Shown here: one piece after another, positions 8,164 through 17,433 of the stretch
Layout: each line of letters starts with the position of its first letter
Numbering within the stretch: position 1 is the stretch's first letter
Assembly: GCA_049610565.1 (NCBI GenBank)
Contig: JBMYZR010000002.1
Span: forward strand, 62,001 to 126,000
Origin: UBA8752 sp049610565
GTDB lineage: Bacteria > Bacteroidota > Bacteroidia > Flavobacteriales_D > Sanyastnellaceae
Direction: 5' to 3'
Length of the DNA stretch: 64,000 bases
Notes under the pieces: generated by a model
What the model was told of the DNA's origin: nothing
Seen by the model: the letters and a program-made list of their open reading frames with translations, nothing else
The model's database searches: none
Program-made: the position numbers and the translations under genes

Positions 8164-8916
8164 ATGGAGACCCCTTACGAGATCCAGATCATCTGCAGCA
8201 CGCCCGGCGACGTATCCCGGGCCGAGCGCGGCGGTGCTACGCGCATCGAACTGGCCGGATGCTACACCACGGGAGGTGTCACCCCCTCTCCCGGCACCAT
8301 CCTCAGTTGCATGGCCGCCACCGCCCTGCCGGTCATCGTGGCGTTGCGCCCCCGGGAAGGTCACCTCGTTTACAGCGCGTCGGAAAAGGAGATCATCCTG
8401 AAGGATGCCGAATGGTGCCTCGAACAAGGCGCACACCAGGTCCTCATCGGCGGGCTCAACGCCCACCTCGAATTGGATTTCGACTTGCTGGAGACGGCCA
8501 TCCAGCGCTTTGGGGGAAACCGGCTCATGGCCAGCCGGGCACTCGACAGCGCCAAAAAGCCCCACCGCGATTTCGAACGGTTGGCCGAACTGCCCATCGG
8601 AGGCTTGGCCTCGAGTGCCGGAAAAGGCAACGCCATCAAGGGCCACGAGGACCTCATCGACTGGCAGTCCCGCGTGGACTTTGATGTCTACGCCTCAGGG
8701 GCGGTCCTGCCGCATGGTGCTGCCCGCATGTGGAATGCCGGGTTGTCCTGCTTCCGCGCCTCCGCCCGCCACAGTGCCGGCGTCGCCCACGAGGGGCGAT
8801 GGTTCGAAGGCGAACTGTACCCCGTGGATGCCAAGCGGGTCAGCAGCATGGCCAAGGCCATCCAAAAGGCCATCGCCAACGAGGACCTCGACGAGGCCCT
8901 GGGCGAAGACGCCTGA
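8164..8916 (+). CDS. cutC: CutC family protein
   Basis: A 250-residue TIM-barrel protein of the CutC family, historically linked to copper tolerance although the biochemical activity is not established. The N-terminus YEIQIICSTPGDVSRAERGGATRIELAGCYTTGG is split here into its two blocks: the first beta strand, and the signature GGATRIEL followed by GGVTPSPGTI. Later blocks VIVALRPREGHLVY, VLIGGLNAH and ASSAGKGNAIKG correspond to the barrel strands that line the putative active site. The open frame extends further upstream, through the rplS terminator; I chose the ATG at 8164 because it matches the family start and follows a promoter-like box. Convergent with ftcD, 7 bases apart. Confidence 0.88.
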   Translation: METPYEIQIICSTPGDVSRAERGGATRIELAGCYTTGGVTPSPGTILSCMAATALPVIVALRPREGHLVYSASEKEIILKDAEWCLEQGAHQVLIGGLNAHLELDFDLLETAIQRFGGNRLMASRALDSAKKPHRDFERLAELPIGGLASSAGKGNAIKGHEDLIDWQSRVDFDVYASGAVLPHGAARMWNAGLSCFRASARHSAGVAHEGRWFEGELYPVDAKRVSSMAKAIQKAIANEDLDEALGEDA

Positions 8917-8923
8917 CCACCGA

Positions 8924-10624
8924 TCAGCCAGCCAACACGTCCGCCACGCGCTGGCGAACCGCAGCCTCCTTGGCCTCGGCCTCCTTCTCAAGTTCAGCGC
9001 ACCGGGCGAGCATCTCCTCCGCCTTGACACGGTCCTTGAGGTCCGCGGCATTGACCCGGACGTTCATCACGGCGCCCAGCACCGCGGTCCGGGCACACAG
9101 CGCCCCCACACCGGCATCCGTCACCGAGTTTGGGTTGCCCCGCTCGGCCATCTCGGCCATCACCGCCATGGAAGCCAGTGAGAGCTCCGCCACCTCAAGC
9201 GGCGTTTCCATCGCGCCCAGCGTGGCCGCCTGAATGGCCGCTGCACGCTCTGCCTTCTGGGCCTCGTTGCCCTTGGGCAGTCCGAAAGCCGCCATGATGG
9301 CATCGAAGGCCGCCGTGTCCTCATCCACCAGCTGCAACAGCCGTGTCTGGATGGCCATGCCCCGCTCCGCCACGTCGCTGAAGGACGACCACTTGTCGTC
9401 CCAACCGCGCTTGTGCGCGCTGAGGTTGGCCACCATCGTCCCGAGGGACACACCGAGCGCCCCTACATAGGCGGAAATCGAGCCGCCACCGGGTGCCGGG
9501 CTCTCGCTCGCCGTTTCATCGGCAAAGCCGGTCAACGTCATCGAAGCCAATGGCGCCGTGTTTCCGCCAGCATCCTCCAACAGGTACTCGATGACCCGCT
9601 TCCGCGCATCGAACGGAGCCAGGTCGTCGAGGCCCAAGGACTTCACGGCGACCTTGACCTTTTCCAACTCGCTGATGCCAAGGCTCCGGTTCTGCTTGCG
9701 CAGATAATGGTGCGCCGCATCGATGAGCACTCGCTTCGGAATCAGACCCACGATTTCGCTACCGGTCACCCGCATGCCCCGGGCGATGGAGCGCTCGCAC
9801 GCGGCATCGAAAGCCTCATGCACTGTGGTCACCGAGATGTTGGTGAGGTTCAGGGACAACTGGGCGATCCCGTATTCCTCGATGTACCACCCGATCCCCT
9901 TGACGCACTTCAGCAACCCTGGCTCGCGCATCGGGTTGCCCTCGGCATCGTTCACGACAGGGCCGGTCAGACCGCCTTCCCGCTTCACGCGGCCATTTTC
10001 CCGGAGGTCAAAGGCCACGGCATTCGCACGGCGGGTCGAGGTGGTGTTCAGGTTGATGTTGTACGCCACGAGAAAATCCCGGGCACCCACGGCCGTGGCT
10101 CCGGTGGACCGGGCACGCGCATTGAATTCCGCGGGACCGAAATCCGGCGCCCATCCGGGCTCGGACAGCTTTTCCAACCCCTCGTACTCGCCTTTGCGAC
10201 AATGGGCCAGGTTCCGGCGCTCGGGCAATGTGGCTGCCTCCTCGTAGAAGTAACCCGGGATGCCCAATTCCTCACCAATTCGGCGACCGAGCTCGTGGGC
10301 CGCGGCCTTGCAGTCTTCCATCGTGACGCCGGCCACGGGAACGAACGGACAGACGTCCGTGGCCCCCATCCGCGGATGCTCCCCTTGGTGCTTGGACATG
10401 TCAATCAACTCCCCCGCCTTCTGGATCAGGCGGAAGGCCGCCTCCACAATCGTCTCGGGCGGACCGACAAACGTGATGACCGTCCGGTGGGTCGAGCTGC
10501 CGGGGTCGACATCGAGGAGTCGAACCCCGTCCACGGTTTCCACAACGGCAGCAATGGCGTCGATCTTGGCACGGTCACGGCCCTCGCTGATGTTGGGCAC
10601 GCATTCGATGAGGCGGGTGGTCAT
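8924..10624 (-). CDS. ftcD: Glutamate formiminotransferase / formiminotetrahydrofolate cyclodeaminase fusion
   Basis: A bifunctional enzyme at the end of histidine degradation. The N-terminal part (about residues 1-325) transfers the formimino group from formiminoglutamate to tetrahydrofolate, giving glutamate. The C-terminal part (about 355-566) deaminates formimino-THF to methenyl-THF. The N-terminus LIECVPNISEGRD and the block VVNDAEGNPMREPG-like region mark the transferase; FADETASESPAPGGGSISAYVGALG marks the cyclodeaminase (quoted here as SESPAPGGGSISAYVGA). The 566-residue length matches the mammalian and Bacteroidota fused form. hutI lies 3 kb upstream on the same strand, with a large secreted-protein gene between them; hutH is 23 kb away. 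Residues TSTRRANAVAFDLRE agree with the folate-binding region. Confidence 0.94.
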   Translation of the reverse strand: MTTRLIECVPNISEGRDRAKIDAIAAVVETVDGVRLLDVDPGSSTHRTVITFVGPPETIVEAAFRLIQKAGELIDMSKHQGEHPRMGATDVCPFVPVAGVTMEDCKAAAHELGRRIGEELGIPGYFYEEAATLPERRNLAHCRKGEYEGLEKLSEPGWAPDFGPAEFNARARSTGATAVGARDFLVAYNINLNTTSTRRANAVAFDLRENGRVKREGGLTGPVVNDAEGNPMREPGLLKCVKGIGWYIEEYGIAQLSLNLTNISVTTVHEAFDAACERSIARGMRVTGSEIVGLIPKRVLIDAAHHYLRKQNRSLGISELEKVKVAVKSLGLDDLAPFDARKRVIEYLLEDAGGNTAPLASMTLTGFADETASESPAPGGGSISAYVGALGVSLGTMVANLSAHKRGWDDKWSSFSDVAERGMAIQTRLLQLVDEDTAAFDAIMAAFGLPKGNEAQKAERAAAIQAATLGAMETPLEVAELSLASMAVMAEMAERGNPNSVTDAGVGALCARTAVLGAVMNVRVNAADLKDRVKAEEMLARCAELEKEAEAKEAAVRQRVADVLAG

Positions 10625-10643
10625 GTCGTCGGTTTTGCGACCG

Positions 10644-10651
10644 CCAAACTA
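10644..10651 (-). promoter_or_regulatory. Possible -7-type promoter element for ftcD
   Basis: Minus strand TAGTTTGG, one mismatch from TAnnTTTG, 19 bases before the ftcD ATG and in the short gap after the FG-GAP gene. Confidence 0.3.
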
Positions 10652-10659
10652 CACCCGAG

Positions 10660-13536
10660 TCAATCACAGATGGCGCCCCACGCAGACAACAATGTCAACA
10701 GGTCCGAGGTCCCCACTTGGCCATCCCCATCGACATCCTCGGCGCATTCCACGGCGCAACTTCCGTCGTCCACCGCCGCGTCGGGATTGTAGTTGACCGC
10801 ATTCGGATCGAGGCATCCCGCGAGGTAGCAACTTCCATCGTCCAGCGTGGCCAGGGGGTTGTAGTTGACGGCGAAGGCGTACGTGCAGCCCGACAGGCCG
10901 TCGACCACCTCCACGAAGGCCACCACGGGATCGCTCTTGCACGTCAACCCCTGACTGCGGATGGACCAATCGTAGAAGAAATAGTAGTAGCCGAGACCCG
11001 CCGCATTGGGGATGGTGCTCGAGGTGATGGTGGCCATGCCCTCGAGGTCATACGGGTAGGCCAATTCGCCGGCCGCATTGTCCCGCCACAGGTCCAGCGC
11101 TTCCGCCTCGGCCATCAAGCCGTAGTCTTCCCCGGCCTCCAAGGCGAACCCGAGGTTGACCGTGTTCCACCCGGCCTCCAGCGACACCGTCTTGCTGAGG
11201 ATGGTCCCCAGCTGGGGCTGGGTGACGTGGATGACCCGCTGGCCTGCGGATCCCGCCCGCATCCGCACCGTCTCGATCACGATCGGCTCATGGACATCGA
11301 ACCGCAATCCATACGTGTCGGAGTCGATGAAGCCACCGGACGAACTGGTCAATTTGCCCCCGGAGCCTTCGCGGATGTCACGCTGCGCATGGGCCTGGAC
11401 CCACCACCCCGTGCTGCCACCCAGGGGTGCCGTCGTGAAGGTGGGACCTGACGAAATGAACGGGCCGACCGTCTCCGTCGTCCCGGCCAACAGGTCCTGC
11501 CATGCATTGGGGCCCCATGGCGCATGCCAATGGAGAACGGCATCGTCGAGCACGGTGGGCTCGAAGGTGTAGGCCGTCCCGGTCGGCACGACCGCGGTGG
11601 GGATGATGGGCTCCAGCGGCGCATCGAAGACGGCCAGCATGACCGGCTCCGAGATGTCAACATGGCCGCAGAGGTTGGTCGTTTGCACCGTCAGCGTATC
11701 GGACATGGCCTGGTACAGGGTGTCCGTGCCAATGCCATTGGACCACAGGACATCCAAATGCTGACCCTGCACGGTGAGCCTCCGGATGGTGCCCGAACAG
11801 TACTTGCTGGGCCCGTCCAATTCGATGACCGGAGGTTCGGCCGCGACCACGGAAACCGGCACGGCGGGTGACAGGACCGAACATCCGTTGCCGGAGGACA
11901 ACAGCGCCTGCGCGATGCCGGGCTCGGAAAAGACCCGGCCACCGGCGCCATCCTCACCGCCTGTCCACGAGGACGCCGCCCACCCATCCGGGATGGCGAA
12001 CACGGCGGAATCGCCCGGACAGAGTTGAACCGTTTCCGGCCAATCCAATTCCGGGGACAAGCCCAGGCAGGGCGTTTCCAACACCGTGTGGTAGGCGTCG
12101 ACTTGCGGGTCGAGCATGACGGTGCGCAGTCCGCTGGGCCAGAAGAACTCCACGCTGTCGACCGAGGCATGGTCCGCCAGACCGAAGTTGAACGTCAAGG
12201 GGCCGCAGGAACTGTAGCTGTATCCGATGAAACTCTGGTCCGTGCGCACGAAGTCCGGCGCCGCATGCACCACAACACGGGCACCGGCTGCATCCCGCGG
12301 CGACACCACCCCTTCAAGCTCGAACCCGATCCAGTGGTGTTCCAGGTCTTCATTGAGGAACAGTTGACACCCCGGGTTGGTGCTGACCAGCGTGTTGACC
12401 ACCAGCAAATCCTCGGTGCCGTTCTCGTCAAAATCCGCCACGACCGTGGCATACCCACTGTATTGGCTCTCAATGGGGTGCCCTTCCGCGATGTCCGTGA
12501 AGGTCAGGTCGCCGTTGTTGTGGTACAGGAGATTCGGATAGGGACTGAAAAAGTATTCATTGGCCACATACAGGTCCCGCTCCCCGTCGTGGTCGTGGTC
12601 GATGAAGGCCGTTCCCCAGCCCATGCCCCAGTCGCCGACCCCCGCGGTTTCGGTGATGTTCTCAAAGGGCACGATGGGCCCATCCCCCTGAGGACCGGGG
12701 TTGATGAAGAGGTCGTTGGGCAGGTTGTTGGAGATGTACAGATCGAGGTACCCGTCGTGGTTGAGGTCGGTCGCGTCCACCCCCATGCCCTGCGCGGCCA
12801 GGTTGAGCCCCCATGCCCCAGCCTGGTTCGTGAAGGATCCCGTGCCGTCGTTGATGTAGAGCTTGTTGGCCTGGTTGCCATCGTGGGTCAGGTAGAGGTC
12901 CAGGTCTCCGTCGTTTTCAATGTCGAGGAACAATGCCCCCATGCCGATCAGGTTGTCCGTGGCCCCGGAAGCGAGGTATCCGTCGGTGAATCCGCCCTCT
13001 CCGTCCGACATCCAGAATTCATTGGCCTCATTCATGTTGACCACGTACAGGTCCAGCCAGCCATCGAGGTTCACGTCTGCCGCGTGGACACTGCGGCATT
13101 GGCCTTCGCTGCCCAGCCCCAAATCACTGGTGATGTCCGTGAAGGCGCCACCGTCGTTCCGCCAGAACCGGTTGGCATCGCCCGTGTTGCAGCTGAACAG
13201 ATCGGGGTCACCGTCGTTGTCGTAATCAAAGAAGAGGGACGCCATGGTGAACCCGTCGTCCTCCACCCCGGCCGGCACGGCCACGAATTCTGCGTTGCCC
13301 TCATTCCGGTAAAGGGTGTTGGGCGCCAACCGACTCCCGATGTAGACGTCGAGGTCGCCATCGAGGTCATAGTCGGCCACCGACGCCGTGTGATTGAGGT
13401 AGTCCCCGGCCAACCCGGCCTGAACACTGTGATCCACGAAAAAAGACGTTTGCGCAGCGCACCAGCCGAACAGGCCACACGCGCTCACGGTCAACAGCAA
13501 TCGGTTCAGTCTCTCCATCGGTTTTGGCCGCATCAT
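10660..13536 (-). CDS. Large secreted FG-GAP/ASPIC-UnbV protein with NYNP repeats and dockerin-like end
   Basis: A predicted exported 958-residue protein; no enzymatic role is visible. After a signal peptide (best start may be Met7, MERLNRLLLTV, at 13518) the first ~400 residues hold a series of FG-GAP/VCBS repeats. Their Asp-rich calcium-type loops recur as YDLDGDLDVYIG, YDNDGDPDLFSC, VNLDGWLDLYVV and NDGDLDLYLTHDG. Next comes an ASPIC/UnbV-like block (GARVVVHAAPDF ... SSCGPLTFNFGL ... EFFWPSG). The middle is beta-rich, with Ig-like character. Near the C-terminus are two copies of an NYNP...DGSC repeat (FAVNYNPLATLDDGSCY and NAVNYNPDAAVDDGSC). The end DVDGDGQVGTSDLLTLL resembles a dockerin-type calcium repeat. 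Such proteins are usually cell-surface or secreted in Flavobacteriales. It sits between hutI and ftcD without obvious functional link. Confidence 0.85.
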   Translation of the reverse strand: MMRPKPMERLNRLLLTVSACGLFGWCAAQTSFFVDHSVQAGLAGDYLNHTASVADYDLDGDLDVYIGSRLAPNTLYRNEGNAEFVAVPAGVEDDGFTMASLFFDYDNDGDPDLFSCNTGDANRFWRNDGGAFTDITSDLGLGSEGQCRSVHAADVNLDGWLDLYVVNMNEANEFWMSDGEGGFTDGYLASGATDNLIGMGALFLDIENDGDLDLYLTHDGNQANKLYINDGTGSFTNQAGAWGLNLAAQGMGVDATDLNHDGYLDLYISNNLPNDLFINPGPQGDGPIVPFENITETAGVGDWGMGWGTAFIDHDHDGERDLYVANEYFFSPYPNLLYHNNGDLTFTDIAEGHPIESQYSGYATVVADFDENGTEDLLVVNTLVSTNPGCQLFLNEDLEHHWIGFELEGVVSPRDAAGARVVVHAAPDFVRTDQSFIGYSYSSCGPLTFNFGLADHASVDSVEFFWPSGLRTVMLDPQVDAYHTVLETPCLGLSPELDWPETVQLCPGDSAVFAIPDGWAASSWTGGEDGAGGRVFSEPGIAQALLSSGNGCSVLSPAVPVSVVAAEPPVIELDGPSKYCSGTIRRLTVQGQHLDVLWSNGIGTDTLYQAMSDTLTVQTTNLCGHVDISEPVMLAVFDAPLEPIIPTAVVPTGTAYTFEPTVLDDAVLHWHAPWGPNAWQDLLAGTTETVGPFISSGPTFTTAPLGGSTGWWVQAHAQRDIREGSGGKLTSSSGGFIDSDTYGLRFDVHEPIVIETVRMRAGSAGQRVIHVTQPQLGTILSKTVSLEAGWNTVNLGFALEAGEDYGLMAEAEALDLWRDNAAGELAYPYDLEGMATITSSTIPNAAGLGYYYFFYDWSIRSQGLTCKSDPVVAFVEVVDGLSGCTYAFAVNYNPLATLDDGSCYLAGCLDPNAVNYNPDAAVDDGSCAVECAEDVDGDGQVGTSDLLTLLSAWGAICD

Positions 13537-13558
13537 TGGCGGTCTCCTAGGTGAAGAC

Positions 13559-13566
13559 TCAATATA
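13559..13566 (-). promoter_or_regulatory. Possible -7-type element upstream of the FG-GAP gene
   Basis: Minus strand TATATTGA, a looser match to TAnnTTTG, 22 bases before the first ATG. Confidence 0.2.
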
Positions 13567-13575
13567 CGGACGGGT

Positions 13576-14841
13576 TCAGGAGACCCAATGCCCGCGAAGC
13601 AGGACCCGGTCCGCAAGCGGATCGCCAAAGGCATAGAGCGCTTCCTCCACCGACCGCAAGGGCCGCGTCACGATGAGGCTCGCCTCCTGCCCGATGGCCA
13701 ATCCGCCGACCTCGCTGTCCAATCCCAGTGCGGCCGCACCATTGACGGTCGCGGCAGCCAGCGCTTCCCGGGGTTCAAGCCCCATTCGGATGCACCCCAG
13801 CGATGCCGCAAGGTGCATGTTGCCGGACGGCGCCGACCCCGGATTGAAGTCGGTGGCGATGGCCAAAGGGCACCCGGCATCCACGAGGGTCCTGCCCGGC
13901 GTGTAGGGCAGGTCGAGGAACAGCGAACAGAGGGGCAGCGCGACAGGGATGGTGTTCGATGCGGACAATTCCGCCACATCCTCGGTGTCCAGGACCTCGA
14001 GGTGGTCCACACTCAGCGCGTCGAATTCCGCGCAGAGCGCCACCCCACCGCCAGCGGTGAACTGGTTGACATGGACCTTGGCGGGCAGCCCCCGCAGCCG
14101 GGCCTGCTCGAGAAGCAACCGGGTCTCCGCCAGCCCGAAATAGCCGTCCTCGCAGAAAATGTCGACGTGGTCGGCCAACCTTTCGGCCATCACGGCCGGC
14201 AAGACCTTGTCCACCATGTGTCGGGTGTAGGCCATGGCGTCGGCCCAGCCCTCCGGCACTGCGTGACAGCCGAGAAAGGTGGTCTTGACGGGAATGCGGT
14301 CCAACTCACCCAGACGCCGCGCCACGCGGAGCATCTTCAATTCCGACTCCATGTCCAGGCCATACCCGGACTTGATCTCGATGGCCCCCGTGCCCATGCG
14401 CATCAGGCGCTCCATCCGCTCAAGCGACACAGCGTACAGGTCATCCTCGCTCATGCTCCTCAGCGCTTTGGCACTGTTGAGGATGCCCCCGCCACGCTCT
14501 GCGATTTCCTGATAACTCAGTCCACGAATGCGGTCCACGAATTCCCCTTCCCGCGAGGCGGCATGAACGAGGTGGGTGTGGCTGTCCACCCAGGCGGGCA
14601 GGACCACCCGTCCATCCGCTTCGATGACCTCCAGTCCGTTCCAATCCGTGATGCCCGGGAAATCGGCCATCGTTCCCCCATCCAGGATGCGCCCATCCTC
14701 AATGGCCAGCCAGGCGTCCTCCATGACGGGAATCTTGCGCATCTCTCCACCTTCCAATCGACCGCTGGGTTCCGTTCCAAACCCCACAAGGTGACCGATG
14801 TCCTTGATGAGCAGGCGCCCTGTCGCAAATCCGGTTTCCAT
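13576..14841 (-). CDS. hutI: Imidazolonepropionase
   Basis: Hydrolyses 4-imidazolone-5-propionate to N-formimino-glutamate, the third step of histidine degradation and the source of the FtcD substrate. It is a metal-dependent amidohydrolase of about 421 residues. Recognisable blocks are the metal-binding DSHTHLVHAASRE, the loop EIKSGYGLD, FLGCHAVP, HVDIFCEDGYF, KVHVNQFTAGGG, LSVDHLEVL and the terminal metal-ligand region ATDFNPGSAPSGNM. The open frame starts with a TTG at 14859; I prefer the ATG at 14841 (METGFATGRLL), which gives a family-like N-terminal beta strand. It is divergent from aroC with about 50 bases between. Cytoplasmic. Confidence 0.94.
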   Translation of the reverse strand: METGFATGRLLIKDIGHLVGFGTEPSGRLEGGEMRKIPVMEDAWLAIEDGRILDGGTMADFPGITDWNGLEVIEADGRVVLPAWVDSHTHLVHAASREGEFVDRIRGLSYQEIAERGGGILNSAKALRSMSEDDLYAVSLERMERLMRMGTGAIEIKSGYGLDMESELKMLRVARRLGELDRIPVKTTFLGCHAVPEGWADAMAYTRHMVDKVLPAVMAERLADHVDIFCEDGYFGLAETRLLLEQARLRGLPAKVHVNQFTAGGGVALCAEFDALSVDHLEVLDTEDVAELSASNTIPVALPLCSLFLDLPYTPGRTLVDAGCPLAIATDFNPGSAPSGNMHLAASLGCIRMGLEPREALAAATVNGAAALGLDSEVGGLAIGQEASLIVTRPLRSVEEALYAFGDPLADRVLLRGHWVS

Positions 14842-14879
14842 GCCCACAAGGTCGGACAAACCGGCGCGACCTCCCGGCG

Positions 14880-14887
14880 TACCTTTG
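14880..14887 (+). promoter_or_regulatory. -7-type promoter element directly before aroC
   Basis: TACCTTTG is an exact match to TAnnTTTG; 4 bases (CACC) separate it from the aroC ATG at 14892. A leaderless transcript is predicted. Confidence 0.6.
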
Positions 14888-14891
14888 CACC

Positions 14892-15983
14892 ATGCCCGGC
14901 AACTCCATCGGTTCGGCCTTTCGGCTCACCACATTCGGCGAATCCCACGGCCCCGCATTGGGTGGGGTCATCGATGGCGTTCCCGCCGGTGTCCTGCTGG
15001 ACATCGACCGCATCCAGGCCGAGCTCGACCGCAGAAGGCCCGGGCAATCCAAGCTCACCACCCAACGCAAGGAAAGAGACACCGCCACCTTCCTGTCCGG
15101 CCTGCTCGACGGCTGCACGACGGGCACCCCCATCGGGTTCACGGTGCCCAATGACGATGCGCGCGGAGGAGACTACGACCACCTTCAGGACCGCTACCGG
15201 CCCAGCCATGCGGACTTCACCTACGACGCCAAATACGGATTCCGGGACGTTCGCGGCGGTGGCCGCGCCAGCGCGCGGGAAACGGTCGCCCGGGTGATCG
15301 GCGGCGCCGTGGCGCGCCAGGTACTCGAGCAAATGCACCCGGATGCCCACCCGGAAGTGTCCGCCTATGTCGAGCGCGTGCAGGACATCGGCATGCCCGA
15401 TGCGCCGGCCTTCTACCCCCATGACGTTGTCGACGCGACCCCGGTGCGCTGCCCACATCCGGACACGGCCGAGCGCATGATCCAGCGCATCGAAGCCATC
15501 CGCAAGGCAGGCGACACGGTCGGCGGCGCCGTGGCCGTCGTGGCCCGCGGCATCCCCGCCGGCTGGGGTGAGCCCGTGTTCGACAAGCTGCACGCCGACC
15601 TCGCCAAGGCCCTCTGGAGCTTGCCTGCCGTCAAGGGACTCGAGCTCGGCAGCGGATTCAGCGGCACCCTCATGCGTGGCTCCCAGCACAACGACGCCTT
15701 CGTCGCCAAGGAAGGCGGTGTCGGCACCGCCACCAACCACAGCGGCGGCATCCAAGGCGGCATCAGCAACGGGGAAGACATCACCCTCCGCATCGGCTTC
15801 AAGCCCGTGGCCACCATCGTCCAGGAACAGAGCACCGTCAACCAGGACGGCATTCCCGTGACCGTCCAGGGCAAGGGGCGCCATGATCCCTGCGTCCTGC
15901 CCCGGGCCGTCCCCATGGTCGAAGCCATGGTCCTGATCGTGTTGGCCGACCACGCCTTGCGCCAACGCGGCGCCCGGATTTGA
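14892..15983 (+). CDS. aroC: Chorismate synthase
   Basis: Converts 5-enolpyruvylshikimate 3-phosphate to chorismate using reduced FMN; it is the last step of the shikimate pathway. The 363-residue protein carries the three classic blocks: GESHGPALGGVIDGVPAG near the N-terminus, the middle GGGRASARETVARV, and the C-terminal SGGIQGGISNGEDI. Active-site residues near RRRPGQSKLTTQR (FMN and phosphate binding) are intact. The preceding enzyme, AroA, is also in this window but 40 kb away, so the pathway is not one operon here. The ATG at 14892 begins MPGNSIGSAFRLTTFGESHG, the expected start. Confidence 0.97.
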   Translation: MPGNSIGSAFRLTTFGESHGPALGGVIDGVPAGVLLDIDRIQAELDRRRPGQSKLTTQRKERDTATFLSGLLDGCTTGTPIGFTVPNDDARGGDYDHLQDRYRPSHADFTYDAKYGFRDVRGGGRASARETVARVIGGAVARQVLEQMHPDAHPEVSAYVERVQDIGMPDAPAFYPHDVVDATPVRCPHPDTAERMIQRIEAIRKAGDTVGGAVAVVARGIPAGWGEPVFDKLHADLAKALWSLPAVKGLELGSGFSGTLMRGSQHNDAFVAKEGGVGTATNHSGGIQGGISNGEDITLRIGFKPVATIVQEQSTVNQDGIPVTVQGKGRHDPCVLPRAVPMVEAMVLIVLADHALRQRGARI

Positions 15984-15988
15984 ATGGG

Positions 15989-15996
15989 TAGATTGC
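15989..15996 (+). promoter_or_regulatory. Possible -7-type element before the dicarboxylate symporter
   Basis: TAGATTGC, a loose match to TAnnTTTG, 34 bases before the ATG at 16031. Confidence 0.25.
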
Positions 15997-16030
15997 GCCC
16001 TGCAATTCACCGTCTGAATCGAACACCCCC

Positions 16031-17431
16031 ATGCGCCTCGCCCTCCATTGGCAAGTCCTGATCGGCCTCGCGATCGGCGTCCTGTACGCCTGGATGTCCA
16101 TCACCTTCGGGTGGAACGACTTCACGATCGACTACATCAAACCCTTCGGCGACATCTTCATCAATGTCCTGAAGCTCATTGCAGTACCCCTCGTCCTCTT
16201 CAGCATCATTTCAGGCGTATCGAGTCTGGGCGACCCGGCCAAATTGGGCCGACTGGGGGTCAAGACGGTCGTCACCTACCTGCTGACGACCATGACCGCC
16301 GTGATGGTGGGCCTGCTCCTGGTCAATTTGTTCCAGCCCGGCGCCCGCGTGTCCGATGACCTCCTCGAGTCGAACCGGATTCGCTACGAACTCTGGCGGG
16401 ACGCCAACGGCATCGAGGTGCTCGATGACATCAACCTGCTGAACGAGCCCCGACTGCAGAACAAGGTCGAGGACATCACCGGCGAACAGGTCCAGATGAA
16501 CGACTGGGTCATGGACAAATTGACCAAGGCCGAACGGACCAAGGCCAGCGGACCGCTTCAACCGCTCGTGGACGTGGTGCCCACCAACATCTTCCGCGCC
16601 CTCGCGGACATGTCCATGCTGCAGATCATCTTCTTCGCCGTGTTCTTCGGCGTCGTGCTCGTCGGCATGCCCAAGGAGACCGCCTCGCCGTTGATCCGCG
16701 CCGTGGACGCGCTGAATGAGGTGTTCGTGCAAATGGTCTGGATTGTGATGAAGGCCATGCCCCTTTTCGTCTTCGCCCTCATGGCCGGACAAATCGTGAA
16801 TGCGGCCGGCAGCGATCCGGAGATGTTCCGGCAGTTGCTCGAATACCTGCTGCAATACAGCATCGTGGTGGTGATCGGCTTGGCCTTCATGGTCTTCCTC
16901 TTCTACCCGTCCCTGGTGGCCCTGATGGTGCGGAAACTCGGCTACCGCCGGTTCATGTCCGGCATGCGGGACGCCCAGATCACGGCCTTCTCCACGTCGA
17001 GCTCCGTGGCCACCCTGCCGGTCACCATGGATTGCGTGCGCAACCGCATCGGCGTCTCGGAGCGGACCACCAGCTTCGTGCTGCCCATCGGCGCCACCGT
17101 CAACATGGACGGAACCTCTCTGTATCAAGCCGTTGCGGTCGTGTCGCTCGCCCAATTCCACATGGTCGACCTGAGCCTGGCGCAACAGGCCGTGATCGTG
17201 CTCACCGCCACGCTGGCCTCCATTGGTGCCGCGGCCGTGCCCAGCGCGGGATTGGTGCTGATGATCATCGTCCTCGAAAGCGTGGGGCTGAATCCTGCGT
17301 GGATTGCCCTGATCTTCCCGGTGGACCGCATCCTCGACATGTGCCGGACCGTGGTCAATGTGACTGGAGACGGCGCCGTGTCCACCCTGATCGCCAACAG
17401 CGAAGGCGAACTCGACGTCCCGGAAGCCTGA
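16031..17431 (+). CDS. Dicarboxylate/amino acid:cation symporter (DAACS, GltP/DctA type)
   Basis: An inner-membrane secondary transporter that takes up glutamate, aspartate or C4-dicarboxylates with Na+ or H+. The 466-residue protein has the SLC1 fold: N-terminal helices (LHWQVLIGLAIGVLYAWM, LIAVPLVLFSIISGVSSLGD) and the cation/substrate site NMDGTSLYQA starting at residue 358. The re-entrant hairpin HP1 region FSTSSSVATLPVT and the C-terminal FPVDRILDMCRTVVNVTGD are also present. A polar insertion of about 90 residues after the third helix (roughly residues 105-190, DLLESNRIRYELW ... NIFRALADMSMLQ) is larger than in E. coli GltP, but similar insertions occur in Bacteroidota members. The next gene starts 2 bases after the stop, so it may head the downstream envelope operon. 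Confidence 0.93.
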   Translation: MRLALHWQVLIGLAIGVLYAWMSITFGWNDFTIDYIKPFGDIFINVLKLIAVPLVLFSIISGVSSLGDPAKLGRLGVKTVVTYLLTTMTAVMVGLLLVNLFQPGARVSDDLLESNRIRYELWRDANGIEVLDDINLLNEPRLQNKVEDITGEQVQMNDWVMDKLTKAERTKASGPLQPLVDVVPTNIFRALADMSMLQIIFFAVFFGVVLVGMPKETASPLIRAVDALNEVFVQMVWIVMKAMPLFVFALMAGQIVNAAGSDPEMFRQLLEYLLQYSIVVVIGLAFMVFLFYPSLVALMVRKLGYRRFMSGMRDAQITAFSTSSSVATLPVTMDCVRNRIGVSERTTSFVLPIGATVNMDGTSLYQAVAVVSLAQFHMVDLSLAQQAVIVLTATLASIGAAAVPSAGLVLMIIVLESVGLNPAWIALIFPVDRILDMCRTVVNVTGDGAVSTLIANSEGELDVPEA

Positions 17432-17433
17432 CG

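Noticed and set aside
17032..17433. Longer start for the OmpA/PD40 protein
   Set aside because: The extra 134 codons lie inside the symporter gene in another frame; the ATG at 17434 begins directly with a signal peptide.
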